Part shown: piece by piece, positions 34,232 through 43,093 of the stretch
How positions within the stretch are numbered: position 1 is the first letter of the stretch
Layout of the letters: each line of letters starts with the position of its first letter
The notes under the pieces: model-generated
Told to the model about the DNA's origin: nothing
The model's database searches: none
The model's input: the letters and a program-made list of their open reading frames with translations, nothing else
NCBI GenBank assembly: GCA_965222335.1
Contig: OZ244944.1
Span: forward strand, 3,873,856-3,937,855
DNA: 64,000 nt
Source: G965222335 sp965222335
Lineage (GTDB): Bacteria > Pseudomonadota > Gammaproteobacteria > Pseudomonadales > Halieaceae
Reading direction: 5' to 3'
Made by a program: the position numbers and the translations under genes

Positions 34232-35338
34232 TCAGTAAATCACGACCGAGCGAATGCTCTCGCCGCTGTGCATAAGGTCAAAGCCCTGGTTGATGTCGTC
34301 CAGGGGCATGGTGTGGGTGATCAGGTCGTCAATGTTGATCTTGCCGTCCATATACCAGTCGACGATGGTGGGCACGTCGGTCCGGCCGCGGGCGCCACCG
34401 AAAGCAACGCCGTGCCAGGAGCGACCGGTGACCAGCTGGAAAGGACGCGTGGCGATTTCCTGGCCGGCGCCTGCCACGCCAATCACATAGGACTCGCCCC
34501 AGCCCTTGTGGCAGCACTCCAGCGCCTGGCGCATGACCTTTACGTTGCCGATACACTCAAAGCTGTAATCGACCCCGCCACCGGTCAGGTCCTGGATTGC
34601 CTCTACCACGTCGTCGACCTCGTCGGGGTTGATGAAATCGCTCATCCCGAACTTGCGGCCGAGTTCCGCCTTGGCCGGATTCAGGTCCACGCCGATGATG
34701 CGGTCGGCGCCCACCATCCGTGCGCCCTGGATCACATTGAGGCCAATGCCCCCCAGGCCGAACACCGCGACCGTCGACCCGGGTTCCACCTTCGCCCGGT
34801 ATACCACCGCGCCCACGCCGGTGGTCACGCCGCAGCCGATGTAGCAGATCTTGTCGAAGGGCGCGTCCTCGCGCACCTTGGCCAGGGCGATTTCCGGCAG
34901 CACGGTAAAATTGGAGAATGTAGAGCAACCCATGTAGTGCCGCAGCGGCTCCCCGTCCAGGGAGAAACGGCTGCTGCCATCGGGCATGACGCCCTGGCCC
35001 TGGGTCTCACGGATGGACTGGCACAGGTTGGTCTTGGGATGCAGGCAGAAATTGCATTCCCGGCACTCGGGGGTATACAGCGGAATAACGTGATCGCCCG
35101 GCTTCAGGGATTTAACCCCGGCGCCGACCTCGCGCACCACGCCGGCGCCCTCGTGACCGAGGATGGCGGGGAAGGCACCTTCCGGATCGTCACCGGAGAG
35201 GGTAAAAGCATCAGTGTGGCATATGCCCGTGGCATGGATTTCCACCAGCACCTCGCCCGCCCGCGGCCCCTCCAGGTCGACGTCGATGACTTCCAGGGGT
35301 TTGCCAGCGGCAAATGCGACAGCGGCGCGAGTCTTCAT
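34232..35338 (-). CDS. frmA: class III alcohol dehydrogenase / S-(hydroxymethyl)glutathione dehydrogenase
   Basis: A 368-residue zinc enzyme oxidising S-(hydroxymethyl)glutathione to S-formylglutathione with NAD. Catalytic zinc ligands are in ATGICHTD and GHEGAGVV, the structural-zinc cysteines in CRECNFCLHPKTNLC, and the NAD loop in FGLGGIGLNVI. Start ATG at 35338 (MKTRAAVAF), matching the family N-terminus; the open frame extends further upstream through the divergent region. It heads the operon with fghA. No FrmR or S-formaldehyde regulator is seen nearby. Confidence 0.95.
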   Translation of the reverse strand: MKTRAAVAFAAGKPLEVIDVDLEGPRAGEVLVEIHATGICHTDAFTLSGDDPEGAFPAILGHEGAGVVREVGAGVKSLKPGDHVIPLYTPECRECNFCLHPKTNLCQSIRETQGQGVMPDGSSRFSLDGEPLRHYMGCSTFSNFTVLPEIALAKVREDAPFDKICYIGCGVTTGVGAVVYRAKVEPGSTVAVFGLGGIGLNVIQGARMVGADRIIGVDLNPAKAELGRKFGMSDFINPDEVDDVVEAIQDLTGGGVDYSFECIGNVKVMRQALECCHKGWGESYVIGVAGAGQEIATRPFQLVTGRSWHGVAFGGARGRTDVPTIVDWYMDGKINIDDLITHTMPLDDINQGFDLMHSGESIRSVVIY

Positions 35339-35455
35339 GATGGGCTGCTCCTCATGTGATCGGGTTGGGTGGTCGCGAACGGCGAGCTGACATGGTAAGG
35401 CCCGCCCCGTTGACGGGCAAGGATGCTTTTGCCCCGGCCTGCTTTGGATTAGGCT

Positions 35456-36313
35456 GTGGCCTTCGAAGCGCTGACGGAATGGGCGAGCTACATGCAGGAC
35501 CAGTGGGAGGAATTTGGCGGGGCAGGGGAGCCGCTGGTGTTTGCGCACGCGAACGGTTACCCGCCAGGCAGTTACCGCCGCTTTCTCGCGGCGCTGGCCC
35601 CGGTGGCGCAAGTCAGCGCCTATCGCCAGCGGCCACTGTGGAGCCGGCATCCGGCGCCACTGCGTGCCAACTGGGATGTTTTTGCCCGGGACCTGCGCCA
35701 TGCACTGCGCCAGCGCTACACCGGGCCCGTGTGGATGATGGGCCACTCCCTGGGCGGGGTGGTGTCCCTGCTGGCCGCGATCAAGGAGCCGGCGCTGTTT
35801 CGCGGCCTGATCCTGCTCGACCCGGTATTCCTGCGCACCCGCCAGGCACTGCCACTGAACCTTCTGCCACAGCGCCGACTGCACAAGCTCCCGCTGGTGC
35901 GCAAGACCCTGCGGCGTCCCGCGCGCTTCGCGGATCACCAGGCCGCTTTTTCTTTCCATCGCGACAAGCGCGCCTTTGCGGCAATGGATGATGACTCTCT
36001 GTGGGACTACGTGCGCGCCGGCACGGTGGCGATTGATAACGAGGTGGAACTGGCGTACTCGCCGGCCTGGGAAGCCGCGGTCTACGCCTCGGTGCCCGTG
36101 GTGTGGCCGCGCCTGATGCGCCTGCGGCTCCCCACCCTGGGCCTGCGCGGTGAAAACTCGGATATCCTCACCGACGCAGCGCTGCGGCGCTGGGGTCGGC
36201 TGCAGCCAGGAGCCGAGCTGCATACCTGCCCCGGCGGCCACCTCCTGCCGCTGGAGCAGCCGGAGAATACCGCTGAACGCGTCGCGGACTTCCTGGGCCG
36301 GGTGAGTACCTGA
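35456..36313 (+). CDS. alpha/beta-hydrolase
   Basis: A 285-residue hydrolase: HANGYPPGSYRRFLAAL forms the oxyanion side, the nucleophile is in MMGHSLGG, the acid in GENSDIL, and the histidine in CPGGHLLPLEQP. It belongs to the general esterase/lipase group; the substrate is unknown. The GTG at 35456 is used; an ATG at 35492 is possible and would remove 12 residues. The stop overlaps the start of the following membrane gene by 1 bp (TGATG), so they are coupled. Its divergent neighbour is frmA. Confidence 0.83.
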   Translation: MAFEALTEWASYMQDQWEEFGGAGEPLVFAHANGYPPGSYRRFLAALAPVAQVSAYRQRPLWSRHPAPLRANWDVFARDLRHALRQRYTGPVWMMGHSLGGVVSLLAAIKEPALFRGLILLDPVFLRTRQALPLNLLPQRRLHKLPLVRKTLRRPARFADHQAAFSFHRDKRAFAAMDDDSLWDYVRAGTVAIDNEVELAYSPAWEAAVYASVPVVWPRLMRLRLPTLGLRGENSDILTDAALRRWGRLQPGAELHTCPGGHLLPLEQPENTAERVADFLGRVST

Positions 36314-37542
36314 TGCTGCACCGCATCTGGCTCGCGTTTTTCGTCCTTGCCTTCATCAGCGGACTTTACCAGTGGCTGGCCGGTGGCGATCACGAGGTCT
36401 TCCAGCGGATGGTGGCGGCCCTGTTCGAGATGGCCGCCCTGTCGGTGGAGCTGGCGATCGGCCTGATCGGCCTGATGGCGCTGTGGCTGGGCGTCGTTGC
36501 GGTGGGGGAGGCCAGCGGCCTGATCGAACGCCTTGCGCGCCTGCTCTCGCCCCTGTTTACCCGCCTGATGCCCGAGGTGCCGCCGGGGCACCCGGCGGTG
36601 TCGTCCATGACCCTGAACCTGGCCGCGAATGTCCTCGGCCTGGACAATGCCGCGACACCCCTGGGGATCAAGGCCATGAAGGACCTGCAGACGCTGAACC
36701 CTTCCCCCAGCGTCGCCAGCAACGCACAGATCCTGTTCCTGGTGCTCAATACCTCTTCCGTTACCCTGTTTCCCGTCACCATCCTGCTCTACCGCGCGCA
36801 GATGGGTGCCGAGGACCCGGCGGCGGTGTTCCTGCCGATACTGATTGCCACCAGCTGCTCCACCCTCGCCGGTCTGCTGGTGACTGCATGGGTACAGAAG
36901 ATTCGCCTCACGGACGCGGTGGTGCTTGGCTTCCTCGGCCTCGCCTTCGCCAGCCTGCTGGCCCTGGTGGGGTGGCTCAGCACCCTGGGTGCCGACCAGT
37001 TGCAGCGCCAGTCGAGCCTGCTCAGCAACCTGTTGATCATGGGGCTGGTGCTCACCTTCCTGGTCGTCGCCCACCGCCGCGCGGTCAACGTGTACGACAC
37101 CTTTATCGAGGGCGCGAAGCAGGGTTTTGAAACTGCCATCAGTATTATTCCCTACCTGCTGGCGATGCTGGTTGCGATTGGCGTCTTCCGCGCCAGCGGC
37201 GCCCTGGAACTGCTGATGAGCGGCGTTCGCGAGGCGGTCGGGTTGATGGGCTGGGATGCGCGCTGGGTGGATACCCTGCCCACGGCACTGATGAAGCCGC
37301 TGTCGGGCTCCGGGGCGCGGGCGATGATGATCGATACCATGAACAACTTCGGCGTCGACTCGTTCCAGGGGCGCCTGGCGGCCACCTTGCAGGGATCCAC
37401 CGAGACCACCTTCTACGTGCTGGCGGTCTACTTTGGTGCCGTCGGTATCCGCCACACCCGCCACGCCCTGGGCTGTGGCCTGGCTGCCGATGGCGCCGGT
37501 ATCGTCGCCGCGATCCTGGTGGCCTACTGGTTCTATGCCTGA
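36313..37542 (+). CDS. SpmA/SpmB-type nucleoside-recognition (gate) membrane protein
   Basis: A 409-residue protein with about eleven hydrophobic segments. The first half contains MTLNLAANVLGLDNAATPLGIKAM, typical of SpmA, and the second half TFIEGAKQGFETAISIIPYLLAML with GSGARAMM and STETTFYVLAVYFGAVGIR, typical of SpmB. So both spore-maturation/nucleoside-recognition domains are fused in one chain. The family is a putative transporter with a gate domain and is widespread in non-sporulating bacteria. It is coupled to the upstream hydrolase gene. Confidence 0.9.
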   Translation: MLHRIWLAFFVLAFISGLYQWLAGGDHEVFQRMVAALFEMAALSVELAIGLIGLMALWLGVVAVGEASGLIERLARLLSPLFTRLMPEVPPGHPAVSSMTLNLAANVLGLDNAATPLGIKAMKDLQTLNPSPSVASNAQILFLVLNTSSVTLFPVTILLYRAQMGAEDPAAVFLPILIATSCSTLAGLLVTAWVQKIRLTDAVVLGFLGLAFASLLALVGWLSTLGADQLQRQSSLLSNLLIMGLVLTFLVVAHRRAVNVYDTFIEGAKQGFETAISIIPYLLAMLVAIGVFRASGALELLMSGVREAVGLMGWDARWVDTLPTALMKPLSGSGARAMMIDTMNNFGVDSFQGRLAATLQGSTETTFYVLAVYFGAVGIRHTRHALGCGLAADGAGIVAAILVAYWFYA

Positions 37543-38033
37543 AATTCGCGCCTTTAAGCGCTGGACCGCGGGGCCTTCCCGGTCAGTTACCGCCAGCGCA
37601 TGACGGGTCGCAGTGCCTGAGAGCTTCGCCAGCCGGATAGGCTTTTTGTGAGCCGTTTCAATCGCAGGCAAAAAAAAATCTGGCGAATTTTTCAGGGCGG
37701 TCTATGTTGATGTCAGTGCGCGATTCTCTCGTGCACTGACACGTCCCCTGGCCGATGTTTCTGCCCCGAAACATTCGGCTACCTTGGCCCGCAACATCTT
37801 CCAGATTAGCGGGCTTTTTTCTATATATATCAGATAGAAAGCGTCACAACCTCGAAAAATTCTAAATTACGCTCGGAGCTTCTGGCGCCGGAGTTCATGC
37901 GCGTGTCACCTCCTGCCATGAAGTGCTGGCCAGGGCCCGCCTGATCCTCTCCCACGGGCAGCAAATGTGGCCCGAACCGCGCCGCAATCGGGTGGACGAC
38001 AGGGCATGCCTGAACGGCTTATGCAATTCAAGT
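37543..38033. other. gene-free stretch with hairpins, no gene seen
   Basis: No convincing open reading frame on either strand. It contains an A9 run (37672-37680), an inverted repeat GTCAGTGC/GCACTGAC (37712-37740), a second hairpin near 37752-37778 (CCGATGTTTC and GAAACATTCGG around TGCCCC), then the terminator at 37787-37820 and an AT-rich patch. The stacked hairpins ending in a terminator would fit a small RNA, but no known RNA family was recognised. Confidence 0.4.
37787..37820 (+). terminator. rho-independent terminator
   Basis: GCCCGC and GCGGGC (6-bp stem with a 16-nt loop) directly followed by TTTTTT. It lies about 245 bp after the SpmA/SpmB-type gene, so it could end that transcript or that of an unrecognised small RNA between them. 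The loop is larger than usual, so strength is uncertain. Confidence 0.55.
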
Positions 38034-38151
38034 GGGGACGGATACCATTTCTTTGCCGATGCCCACCCTGTTAAATGGGGACGGATACCATTTTCTAAGG
38101 TCGCTGCCGTCGTCGCTGCATTTAACCGCCGCGGAAATGGTATCCGTCCCC
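38034..38151. repeat. 17-bp repeat cluster, RAYT/REP-like
   Basis: GGGGACGGATACCATTT occurs twice in direct orientation (38034-38050 and 38077-38093) and once inverted, AAATGGTATCCGTCCCC, at 38135-38151. Such sequences commonly flank REP-associated tyrosine transposase (Y1) genes in gammaproteobacteria, as I recall. No transposase is present between or next to them here, so this looks like a non-autonomous or solo element 20 bp upstream of the ppk1 promoter. Confidence 0.8.
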
Positions 38152-38171
38152 AATTTGCGCAGCACGCCCGG

Positions 38172-38189
38172 GTTTCATAAAAACGTCAC
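38172..38189 (+). promoter_or_regulatory. PhoB-box-like site upstream of ppk1
   Basis: GTTTCAT and ACGTCAC are two 7-bp half-sites 11 bp apart, as in the Pho box (CTGTCAT-N4-CTGTCAT). A TTAATT at 38201-38206 lies at the distance expected of a -10. It is 66 bp before the ppk1 ATG. Two half-sites deviate at positions 1-2, so this is a moderate match. Confidence 0.5.
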
Positions 38190-38254
38190 AATTCGCGGCG
38201 TTAATTCGGGCACAATCCAATCTTCATTTGCAACGCCCGTGCTACAGTCGCCCT

Positions 38255-40399
38255 ATGAACAGCAGTAACCCCATCAAACGCCGCCTCGCCGAATCGGATC
38301 AGGAACTGTTTATCCCCCGGGAGCTGAGCTGGCTGCAGTTCAACGAGCGGGTACTGCAGGAGGCGGCGGATATCAGCGTGCCGGTGATTGAGCGCCTGCG
38401 CTATCTCGGCATTTTTTCCAACAATATGGACGAGTTCTTCCGCGTGCGGGTGGCGGAGGTGCGCCGCCTGATTTCCGTGTCCTCGGGCAAGCCCAAGCAG
38501 CAGGCAAAAGACTTGCTGGCCAGCATCCAGGACCGGGTAGTGGCCCTGCAGAAGGATTTTGAAAAGGTCTATACCGTGGTGTTGCGCGACCTGCGGCAGC
38601 GCAAGATCTACATGGTGAATGAGGCGCAGCTGGACCCGGGCCAGGCGGTTTTTGTGCAGGAGTACTTCAGCCAGACGGTGCTGCCGGAGCTGGAGCCCAT
38701 CCTTTTGCGCCAGGACCAGACGATTCCCACGCTCAACGATGAGTCGATCTACCTGGCCCTGGATATTCGCTCGGGGGAAAGCTACAACTACGCGGTGGTG
38801 GAAGTGCCCACCGATCGCCTGGACCGCTTCGTGGAGATTCCCCGGCGCAAGGGCAAGCAGGGCAAGGTGTTCATCACCCTGGACAACGTGATCCGGGCCT
38901 GCCTGCCGCAGATGTTTCGCGGCGTGTTTTCCATCGATGAGGCCGCCGCATACTGTTTCAAGTTCTCCCGCGACGCGGAGCTGGAAATTGACCCCGGTAT
39001 CAGCGAGAGCCTGATCGACAAGATGGAGAGCAGCCTCAAGCAGCGGCGCAAGGCAGACGCGGTGCGCTTTGTCTACGACGAGACCATGCCCCAGCGCCTG
39101 CTCGACTACCTCAGCAGCCGCTTTGGCTTCGGTAAGTACGACAGCATGATCCCCGGTGGCCGCTACCACAATTCCAAGGACTTCATGTCCTTTCCCAACG
39201 TGGGCCCCAAGTACCTCGAGTTCAAACCGCTGCCGCCGATCCGGATCCCGAGGCTGGATGAGCCGGGCAGCCTGTTCGACAATATCCGCGAGCGGGACGT
39301 GTTCCTGTTCTATCCCTATCATCCCTTTGACTACATTGTCGATCTGCTGAAAACCGCGGCCCTTGACCCGGGCGTGACCTCGATCAAGATCTGCCTGTAC
39401 CGGGTGGCCAAGATCTCGCGGGTGATTGACGCCCTGGTCAACGCGGTGCAGAACGGCAAGCGGGTGCTCGCGGTGGTGGAACTGGCGGCGCGCTTCGACG
39501 AGGCCGCCAACATCAGCTGGGCACAGCGCCTGACCGAGAATGGCATCGATGTGATATTCGGTATTCCGGGGCTCAAGGTGCACAGCAAGCTGCTGCTCAT
39601 AGAGCGCCGCGAGCAGACGGGGCTGCGCTTTTATTCCCATGTGGGCACCGGCAATTTCAATGAGAAGACCGCGCGACTGTATACCGACTTCACGCTGCTC
39701 ACCTATGACCAGGATATCGGGCGCGATGTTTACAACGTGTTCGATTTTCTCCAGTACAACTACAAGCGCCATGAGTTCGAACACTTGCTGGTGTCACCCC
39801 ACAGCACCCGCTCCGGGATCGAGCGCCTGATCGAGCGCGAGATCGCCAACGCCCGTGAGGGCTATCGCGCCGAGATGCTCCTCAAGTGCAATAACCTGGT
39901 CGACACTGCCATGGTGGAGAAGCTGTACGAGGCGTCCAACGCCGGGGTCAAGATCAAGCTGATCGTGCGTGGCATGTGCTCCCTGCGCCCGGGACTCAAG
40001 GGCATCTCCGAGAACATCCGGGCCATCAGCATTGTCGATCGCTACCTGGAGCATCCCCGGGCCTACGTGTTTTACAATCGCGGCAACCCGGAGTACCTGA
40101 TCGGCTCCGCTGACCTGATGACGCGCAACATTGATTACCGGGTCGAGGTGCTGTGCCCGATTCGGGACCTCGCGGCCCAGGCCGTGATCCAGGATGTTCT
40201 CGATCAACAGTGGCACGATAATGTGAAGTCCCGGGTTCTGGACGACACCCAGAGCAACCAGTTTGTGCGCGGACGCAAGAAAAGCGCCCAGATACGGTCC
40301 CAGGAGACCATCCATCGCTACCTGGCCACCGGCAAGCTGCCGCGCTACGCGCGCACCCGGATGCGCGATGCCAACACGCGGCGGCGATCAGGCGACTGA
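38255..40399 (+). CDS. ppk1: polyphosphate kinase 1
   Basis: A 714-residue enzyme that polymerises the gamma phosphate of ATP into polyphosphate. The N-terminal domain begins RELSWLQFNERVLQEA; the C-terminal PLD-like domains carry the two autophosphorylation-region histidines in GLKVHSKL and FYSHVGTGNFNEKTARLYTD, 19 to 20 residues apart as in E. coli. The ATG at 38255 fits the family N-terminus; the open frame runs back 27 bp further. A Pho-box-like site sits upstream, consistent with induction by phosphate starvation. No exopolyphosphatase (ppx) gene follows; the next gene is an unrelated VOC protein. Confidence 0.96.
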   Translation: MNSSNPIKRRLAESDQELFIPRELSWLQFNERVLQEAADISVPVIERLRYLGIFSNNMDEFFRVRVAEVRRLISVSSGKPKQQAKDLLASIQDRVVALQKDFEKVYTVVLRDLRQRKIYMVNEAQLDPGQAVFVQEYFSQTVLPELEPILLRQDQTIPTLNDESIYLALDIRSGESYNYAVVEVPTDRLDRFVEIPRRKGKQGKVFITLDNVIRACLPQMFRGVFSIDEAAAYCFKFSRDAELEIDPGISESLIDKMESSLKQRRKADAVRFVYDETMPQRLLDYLSSRFGFGKYDSMIPGGRYHNSKDFMSFPNVGPKYLEFKPLPPIRIPRLDEPGSLFDNIRERDVFLFYPYHPFDYIVDLLKTAALDPGVTSIKICLYRVAKISRVIDALVNAVQNGKRVLAVVELAARFDEAANISWAQRLTENGIDVIFGIPGLKVHSKLLLIERREQTGLRFYSHVGTGNFNEKTARLYTDFTLLTYDQDIGRDVYNVFDFLQYNYKRHEFEHLLVSPHSTRSGIERLIEREIANAREGYRAEMLLKCNNLVDTAMVEKLYEASNAGVKIKLIVRGMCSLRPGLKGISENIRAISIVDRYLEHPRAYVFYNRGNPEYLIGSADLMTRNIDYRVEVLCPIRDLAAQAVIQDVLDQQWHDNVKSRVLDDTQSNQFVRGRKKSAQIRSQETIHRYLATGKLPRYARTRMRDANTRRRSGD

Positions 40400-40462
40400 G
40401 CCGGCGTTTGCGCGCCTCGGACTCTGGGTTACACTCGGGGCTTTGCGTTCTGGAGGCTAAGC

Positions 40463-40837
40463 ATGATCGGCTACGTGACGCTCGGTACGTCTGATCTCGA
40501 CCGGGCAAAGCACTTCTATACCACCCTGCTGGCGCCACTTGGCGCCAGCGTTCTGATGGACCTGGGGCGTTTTGCGGCTATCGGCAGCGAGCCGGGGAGC
40601 CCCATGCTCGCAGTCTGCACGCCCTGGGATGAGCAAGACCCCACGCCCGGGAACGGGGTGATGGTCGCGCTGCCCGTGGGGTCCTTCGAGCGGGTCGACG
40701 AGATGCACGCCCGAGCCCTGTCCCTGGGTGGCAGTGACGAGGGCGCGCCGGGTGAAAGAGGGGAGGGCTTCTACGGCGCCTACGTGCGCGACCTCGACGG
40801 CAACAAGCTCTGCTTCTACCACCTCAATGGCGGGTAG
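40463..40837 (+). CDS. VOC-family (glyoxalase/bleomycin-resistance-like) protein
   Basis: A 124-residue VOC protein: YVTLGTSDLDRAKHFYTTLL at the start, a central strand-turn with MVALPVGSFERVDEMHARAL and an end in YGAYVRDLDGNKLCFYHLN. The small size and two beta-alpha-beta repeats fit the VOC fold, which includes lyases, dioxygenases and resistance proteins that need a metal. The function is not assignable. The last 11 bp overlap the start of the DUF808 gene, so they are likely cotranscribed. GGAGG lies upstream of its ATG. Confidence 0.88.
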   Translation: MIGYVTLGTSDLDRAKHFYTTLLAPLGASVLMDLGRFAAIGSEPGSPMLAVCTPWDEQDPTPGNGVMVALPVGSFERVDEMHARALSLGGSDEGAPGERGEGFYGAYVRDLDGNKLCFYHLNGG

Positions 40838-41780
40838 CAGCCTACTCCTACTGCTGGATGATATCGCCACGGTCCTCGACGACGTGGCGGTGCTGTCCAA
40901 GGTCGCGGCGAAGAAAACCGCCGGGGTACTGGGTGATGACCTGGCGGTCAATGCCGAGCAGGTATCCGGGGTCCGCGCCGAACGTGAACTGCCGGTGGTC
41001 TGGGCCGTGGCCAAGGGTTCATTCCGCAACAAGTTGATCCTGGTGCCCGCGGCGCTGTTAATTTCGGTCATTGCCCCCTGGCTGATCACACCCCTGCTGA
41101 TGTGCGGGGGCCTGTTCCTGTGTTATGAGGGTTTTGAAAAGCTCGCCCACCCCTTCCTGCACAGCAAGGAGGAAGACGAGCAACATCACCGGGAACTGAC
41201 CAGGCACCTGGTTGAACCCGGGCTGGACCTGGTGGCGCTGGAGAAGCAGAAGATCCAGGGCGCAATCCGCACGGACTTTATCCTCTCTGCTGAAATTATC
41301 GTGATCACGCTGGGTACCGCCAGCGAGGCGGCATTTGCCACCCAGGCGCTGGTGGTGTCCGGCATTGCCCTGGCAATGACCGTGGGCGTCTACGGCCTTG
41401 TGGCCGGCATCCTCAAGCTGGATGACGCCGGCCTGCACCTGGCGGAAGCCGCAGGCGAGGGCGCCTGGGTCCGCTTCAAGCGCTGGTCTGGCGAGCGGCT
41501 GGTCGCCTTTGCCCCGAAGCTGATGAAAACCCTGGCCGTGGTCGGCACGCTGGCGATGTTCATGGTCGGGGGCGGTATACTGGTCCACGGCATCCACCCG
41601 GTGGCAGTGGGTATCGAACAACTGGTGCTCGCGGGCGGCGGCATTGCAGTGCTGGGCCCGGCCATCGACGTCGCCGGCTTCACCCTGCTGGCGGCACTGT
41701 TTGGTGTGTGCTGCGGGGCTGCGACCTGGGCTGTAATCAGCCTGGTGCAGCGGCTGCGTGGGGCCGGGGGCGGTGCGTAG
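40827..41780 (+). CDS. DUF808 (YedI-like) membrane protein
   Basis: A 317-residue protein matching DUF808/YedI: it starts SSLLLLLDDIATVLDDVAVLSKVAAKKTAG and continues with GDDLAVNAEQVSG and a set of about six membrane segments, ending with a LGPAIDVAGF-type patch. YedI-type proteins are conserved inner-membrane proteins of unknown function. The start at ATG 40827 overlaps the end of the VOC gene by 11 bp. It is the last gene before the mobile island; 85 bp further on the integron-like remnant begins. Confidence 0.88.
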   Translation: MAGSSLLLLLDDIATVLDDVAVLSKVAAKKTAGVLGDDLAVNAEQVSGVRAERELPVVWAVAKGSFRNKLILVPAALLISVIAPWLITPLLMCGGLFLCYEGFEKLAHPFLHSKEEDEQHHRELTRHLVEPGLDLVALEKQKIQGAIRTDFILSAEIIVITLGTASEAAFATQALVVSGIALAMTVGVYGLVAGILKLDDAGLHLAEAAGEGAWVRFKRWSGERLVAFAPKLMKTLAVVGTLAMFMVGGGILVHGIHPVAVGIEQLVLAGGGIAVLGPAIDVAGFTLLAALFGVCCGAATWAVISLVQRLRGAGGGA

Positions 41781-41864
41781 ACAGGGCAGTGATTGCGCGG
41801 ATGCTTACCAAGTCTACTTTGGATAGCTTGGCCCATTATCGCCCAGGTCAACGGTCATGAACTA

Positions 41865-41898
41865 GCACCACTTTGTCCCGCTTGTGCGCCTTGTTGTA
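41865..41898 (-). other. half attC-like sequence at the island border
   Basis: In cassette orientation (minus strand) the sequence reads ACAACAAGGCGC then ACAAGCGGGACAAAG, which resembles the R''-L'' half of an attC site (AACAAG spacing, then GGGAC-type stem). The complementary right half (GTCCCGC, then GTTRRRY) is missing. It sits between the DUF808 gene and the IS end. It is either a truncated attC or a chance match. Confidence 0.35.
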
Positions 41899-41918
41899 TA
41901 TTTTCAATGTTGTAGTGG

Positions 41919-42758
41919 TCAAGTAGATTTGGCCACCGTCATTTGAGCGTTCCAATAGTTTTGTTCCGCTGCATTCGGCGGTAATCCGCCGTTGCTTTGG
42001 TGCGGTCGCACCTGACTGTAGTACCCAATAATGTAATCACTGATAGACTGCTTTGCAGCCGGAAAATTCTGGTAGCCAGTCTCAGGAATCCACTCCGTTT
42101 TTAGGCTCCTGAAGAACCGTTCGGTTGGCGCATTGTCCCAGCAGTTACCACGGCGGCTAAGGCTCTGCTCCATTCGATAACGCCATAACAGTTGCCGGAA
42201 TCCCAGACTCGTGTACTGGCATCCCTGATCTGAATGAAACAGAACGCCTTCAGGTTCTTCTCGCGATTCATAAGCCATTGTAAGCGCTTTCTTTACCAGC
42301 GCTGTATCTGGTGACAGAGACAGGGCCCAACCAACGGGCTTGCGCGCGAACAGATCCAGTACCACCGCTAGGTAGGCCCAGCGAGCGCCTGTCCAGATAT
42401 AGGTAATATCGCCGGACCAGGCTGTGTTGGGCTGCTGCACATCGAACTCCCGATCTAGTAGGTTCGGAATATCAACATGTGGTTGCTCTGCCTTCTTGTA
42501 CTTGTGCGACGGCATCTGGGTGCTTTCCAGGCCCAGCAGCTTCATCCTGCGGCCTGCACGGTACCGACTAAGAGGGGTTCCGCTTTGCGTCACAATCGTT
42601 GCGACAGTTCTAGCTCCCGCAGACCCATTGCTGACTTTGTGCGCGGCCTTGACCAGTGCCTTTAACCGTAATTCTTCAGGTTTGAAACCAGTAGGCCTGT
42701 CGCGCCACGCCCGGTAGCTACTGCGATGAACCTCAAAGACCTGACAAAGACGCTGCAC
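41919..42758 (-). CDS. IS3-family transposase OrfB (DDE integrase core)
   Basis: The visible OrfB ORF of 279 residues has an HTH_21-like start, then an rve integrase core with the acidic residues in WSGDITYIW, FHSDQGCQYTS and APTERFFRSLK. The last part (RPHQSNGGLPPNAAEQNYW) is typical of the IS3 group. The true product is probably an OrfAB fusion made by -1 slippage at the AAAAAAG run at 42830-42836. In the -1 frame the region continues without stop from there into OrfB, so 42758 is an apparent start only. The stop lies 9 bp inside the inverted repeat. Confidence 0.93.
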   Translation of the reverse strand: MQRLCQVFEVHRSSYRAWRDRPTGFKPEELRLKALVKAAHKVSNGSAGARTVATIVTQSGTPLSRYRAGRRMKLLGLESTQMPSHKYKKAEQPHVDIPNLLDREFDVQQPNTAWSGDITYIWTGARWAYLAVVLDLFARKPVGWALSLSPDTALVKKALTMAYESREEPEGVLFHSDQGCQYTSLGFRQLLWRYRMEQSLSRRGNCWDNAPTERFFRSLKTEWIPETGYQNFPAAKQSISDYIIGYYSQVRPHQSNGGLPPNAAEQNYWNAQMTVAKST

Positions 42759-42784
42759 AGCGTAGCTCTCCTGAAGCTGCTCGA

Positions 42785-43093
42785 TTATCGAGAACTGTTC
42801 AGTGAGTCCGACATCAAGAGAGCTGTAGCCTTTTTTAGAATTTCTTTTTCCTCTTCAACACGCCTGAGCTTACGCTCTAACTCCTGGATGCGTTGCTGTT
42901 CCGGTGTAATTGCGTGTCCTGCAGGTGCCTTACCTCCCCGTTCTGAGCGGAGCTTTCGCACCCATGATTCCATCGTCGATTTACTCACACCCATGGCCTC
43001 GCAGGCGGCCCTGATTGTATAGCTATGATCTACAACCAACTGAGCGGCTTCCAGCTTGAACTCCGGGTCAAATCTTCTTCTTGTGGTGGTCAT
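42785..43093 (-). CDS. IS3-family transposase OrfA
   Basis: A 102-residue helix-turn-helix protein: RRFDPEFKLEAAQLVVDHS, then EAMGVSKSTMESWVRKLR (DNA-binding helices) and a C-terminal leucine-zipper-like coil (RIQELERKLRRVEEEKEILKKA). This is the normal OrfA of the IS3 family. Its reading frame carries the A6G slippery run near the end, where ribosomes shift to OrfB. The start follows a likely ribosome binding site (AGGTGAACG) 47 bp inside the right inverted repeat. Confidence 0.93.
   Translation of the reverse strand: MTTTRRRFDPEFKLEAAQLVVDHSYTIRAACEAMGVSKSTMESWVRKLRSERGGKAPAGHAITPEQQRIQELERKLRRVEEEKEILKKATALLMSDSLNSSR

Noticed and set aside
37543..37700. CTGAGA- and CTCTCAGGCA-like strings suggesting a TPP or glycine riboswitch
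   Set aside because: Neither strand shows the complete consensus, and no thiamine or glycine gene lies downstream.
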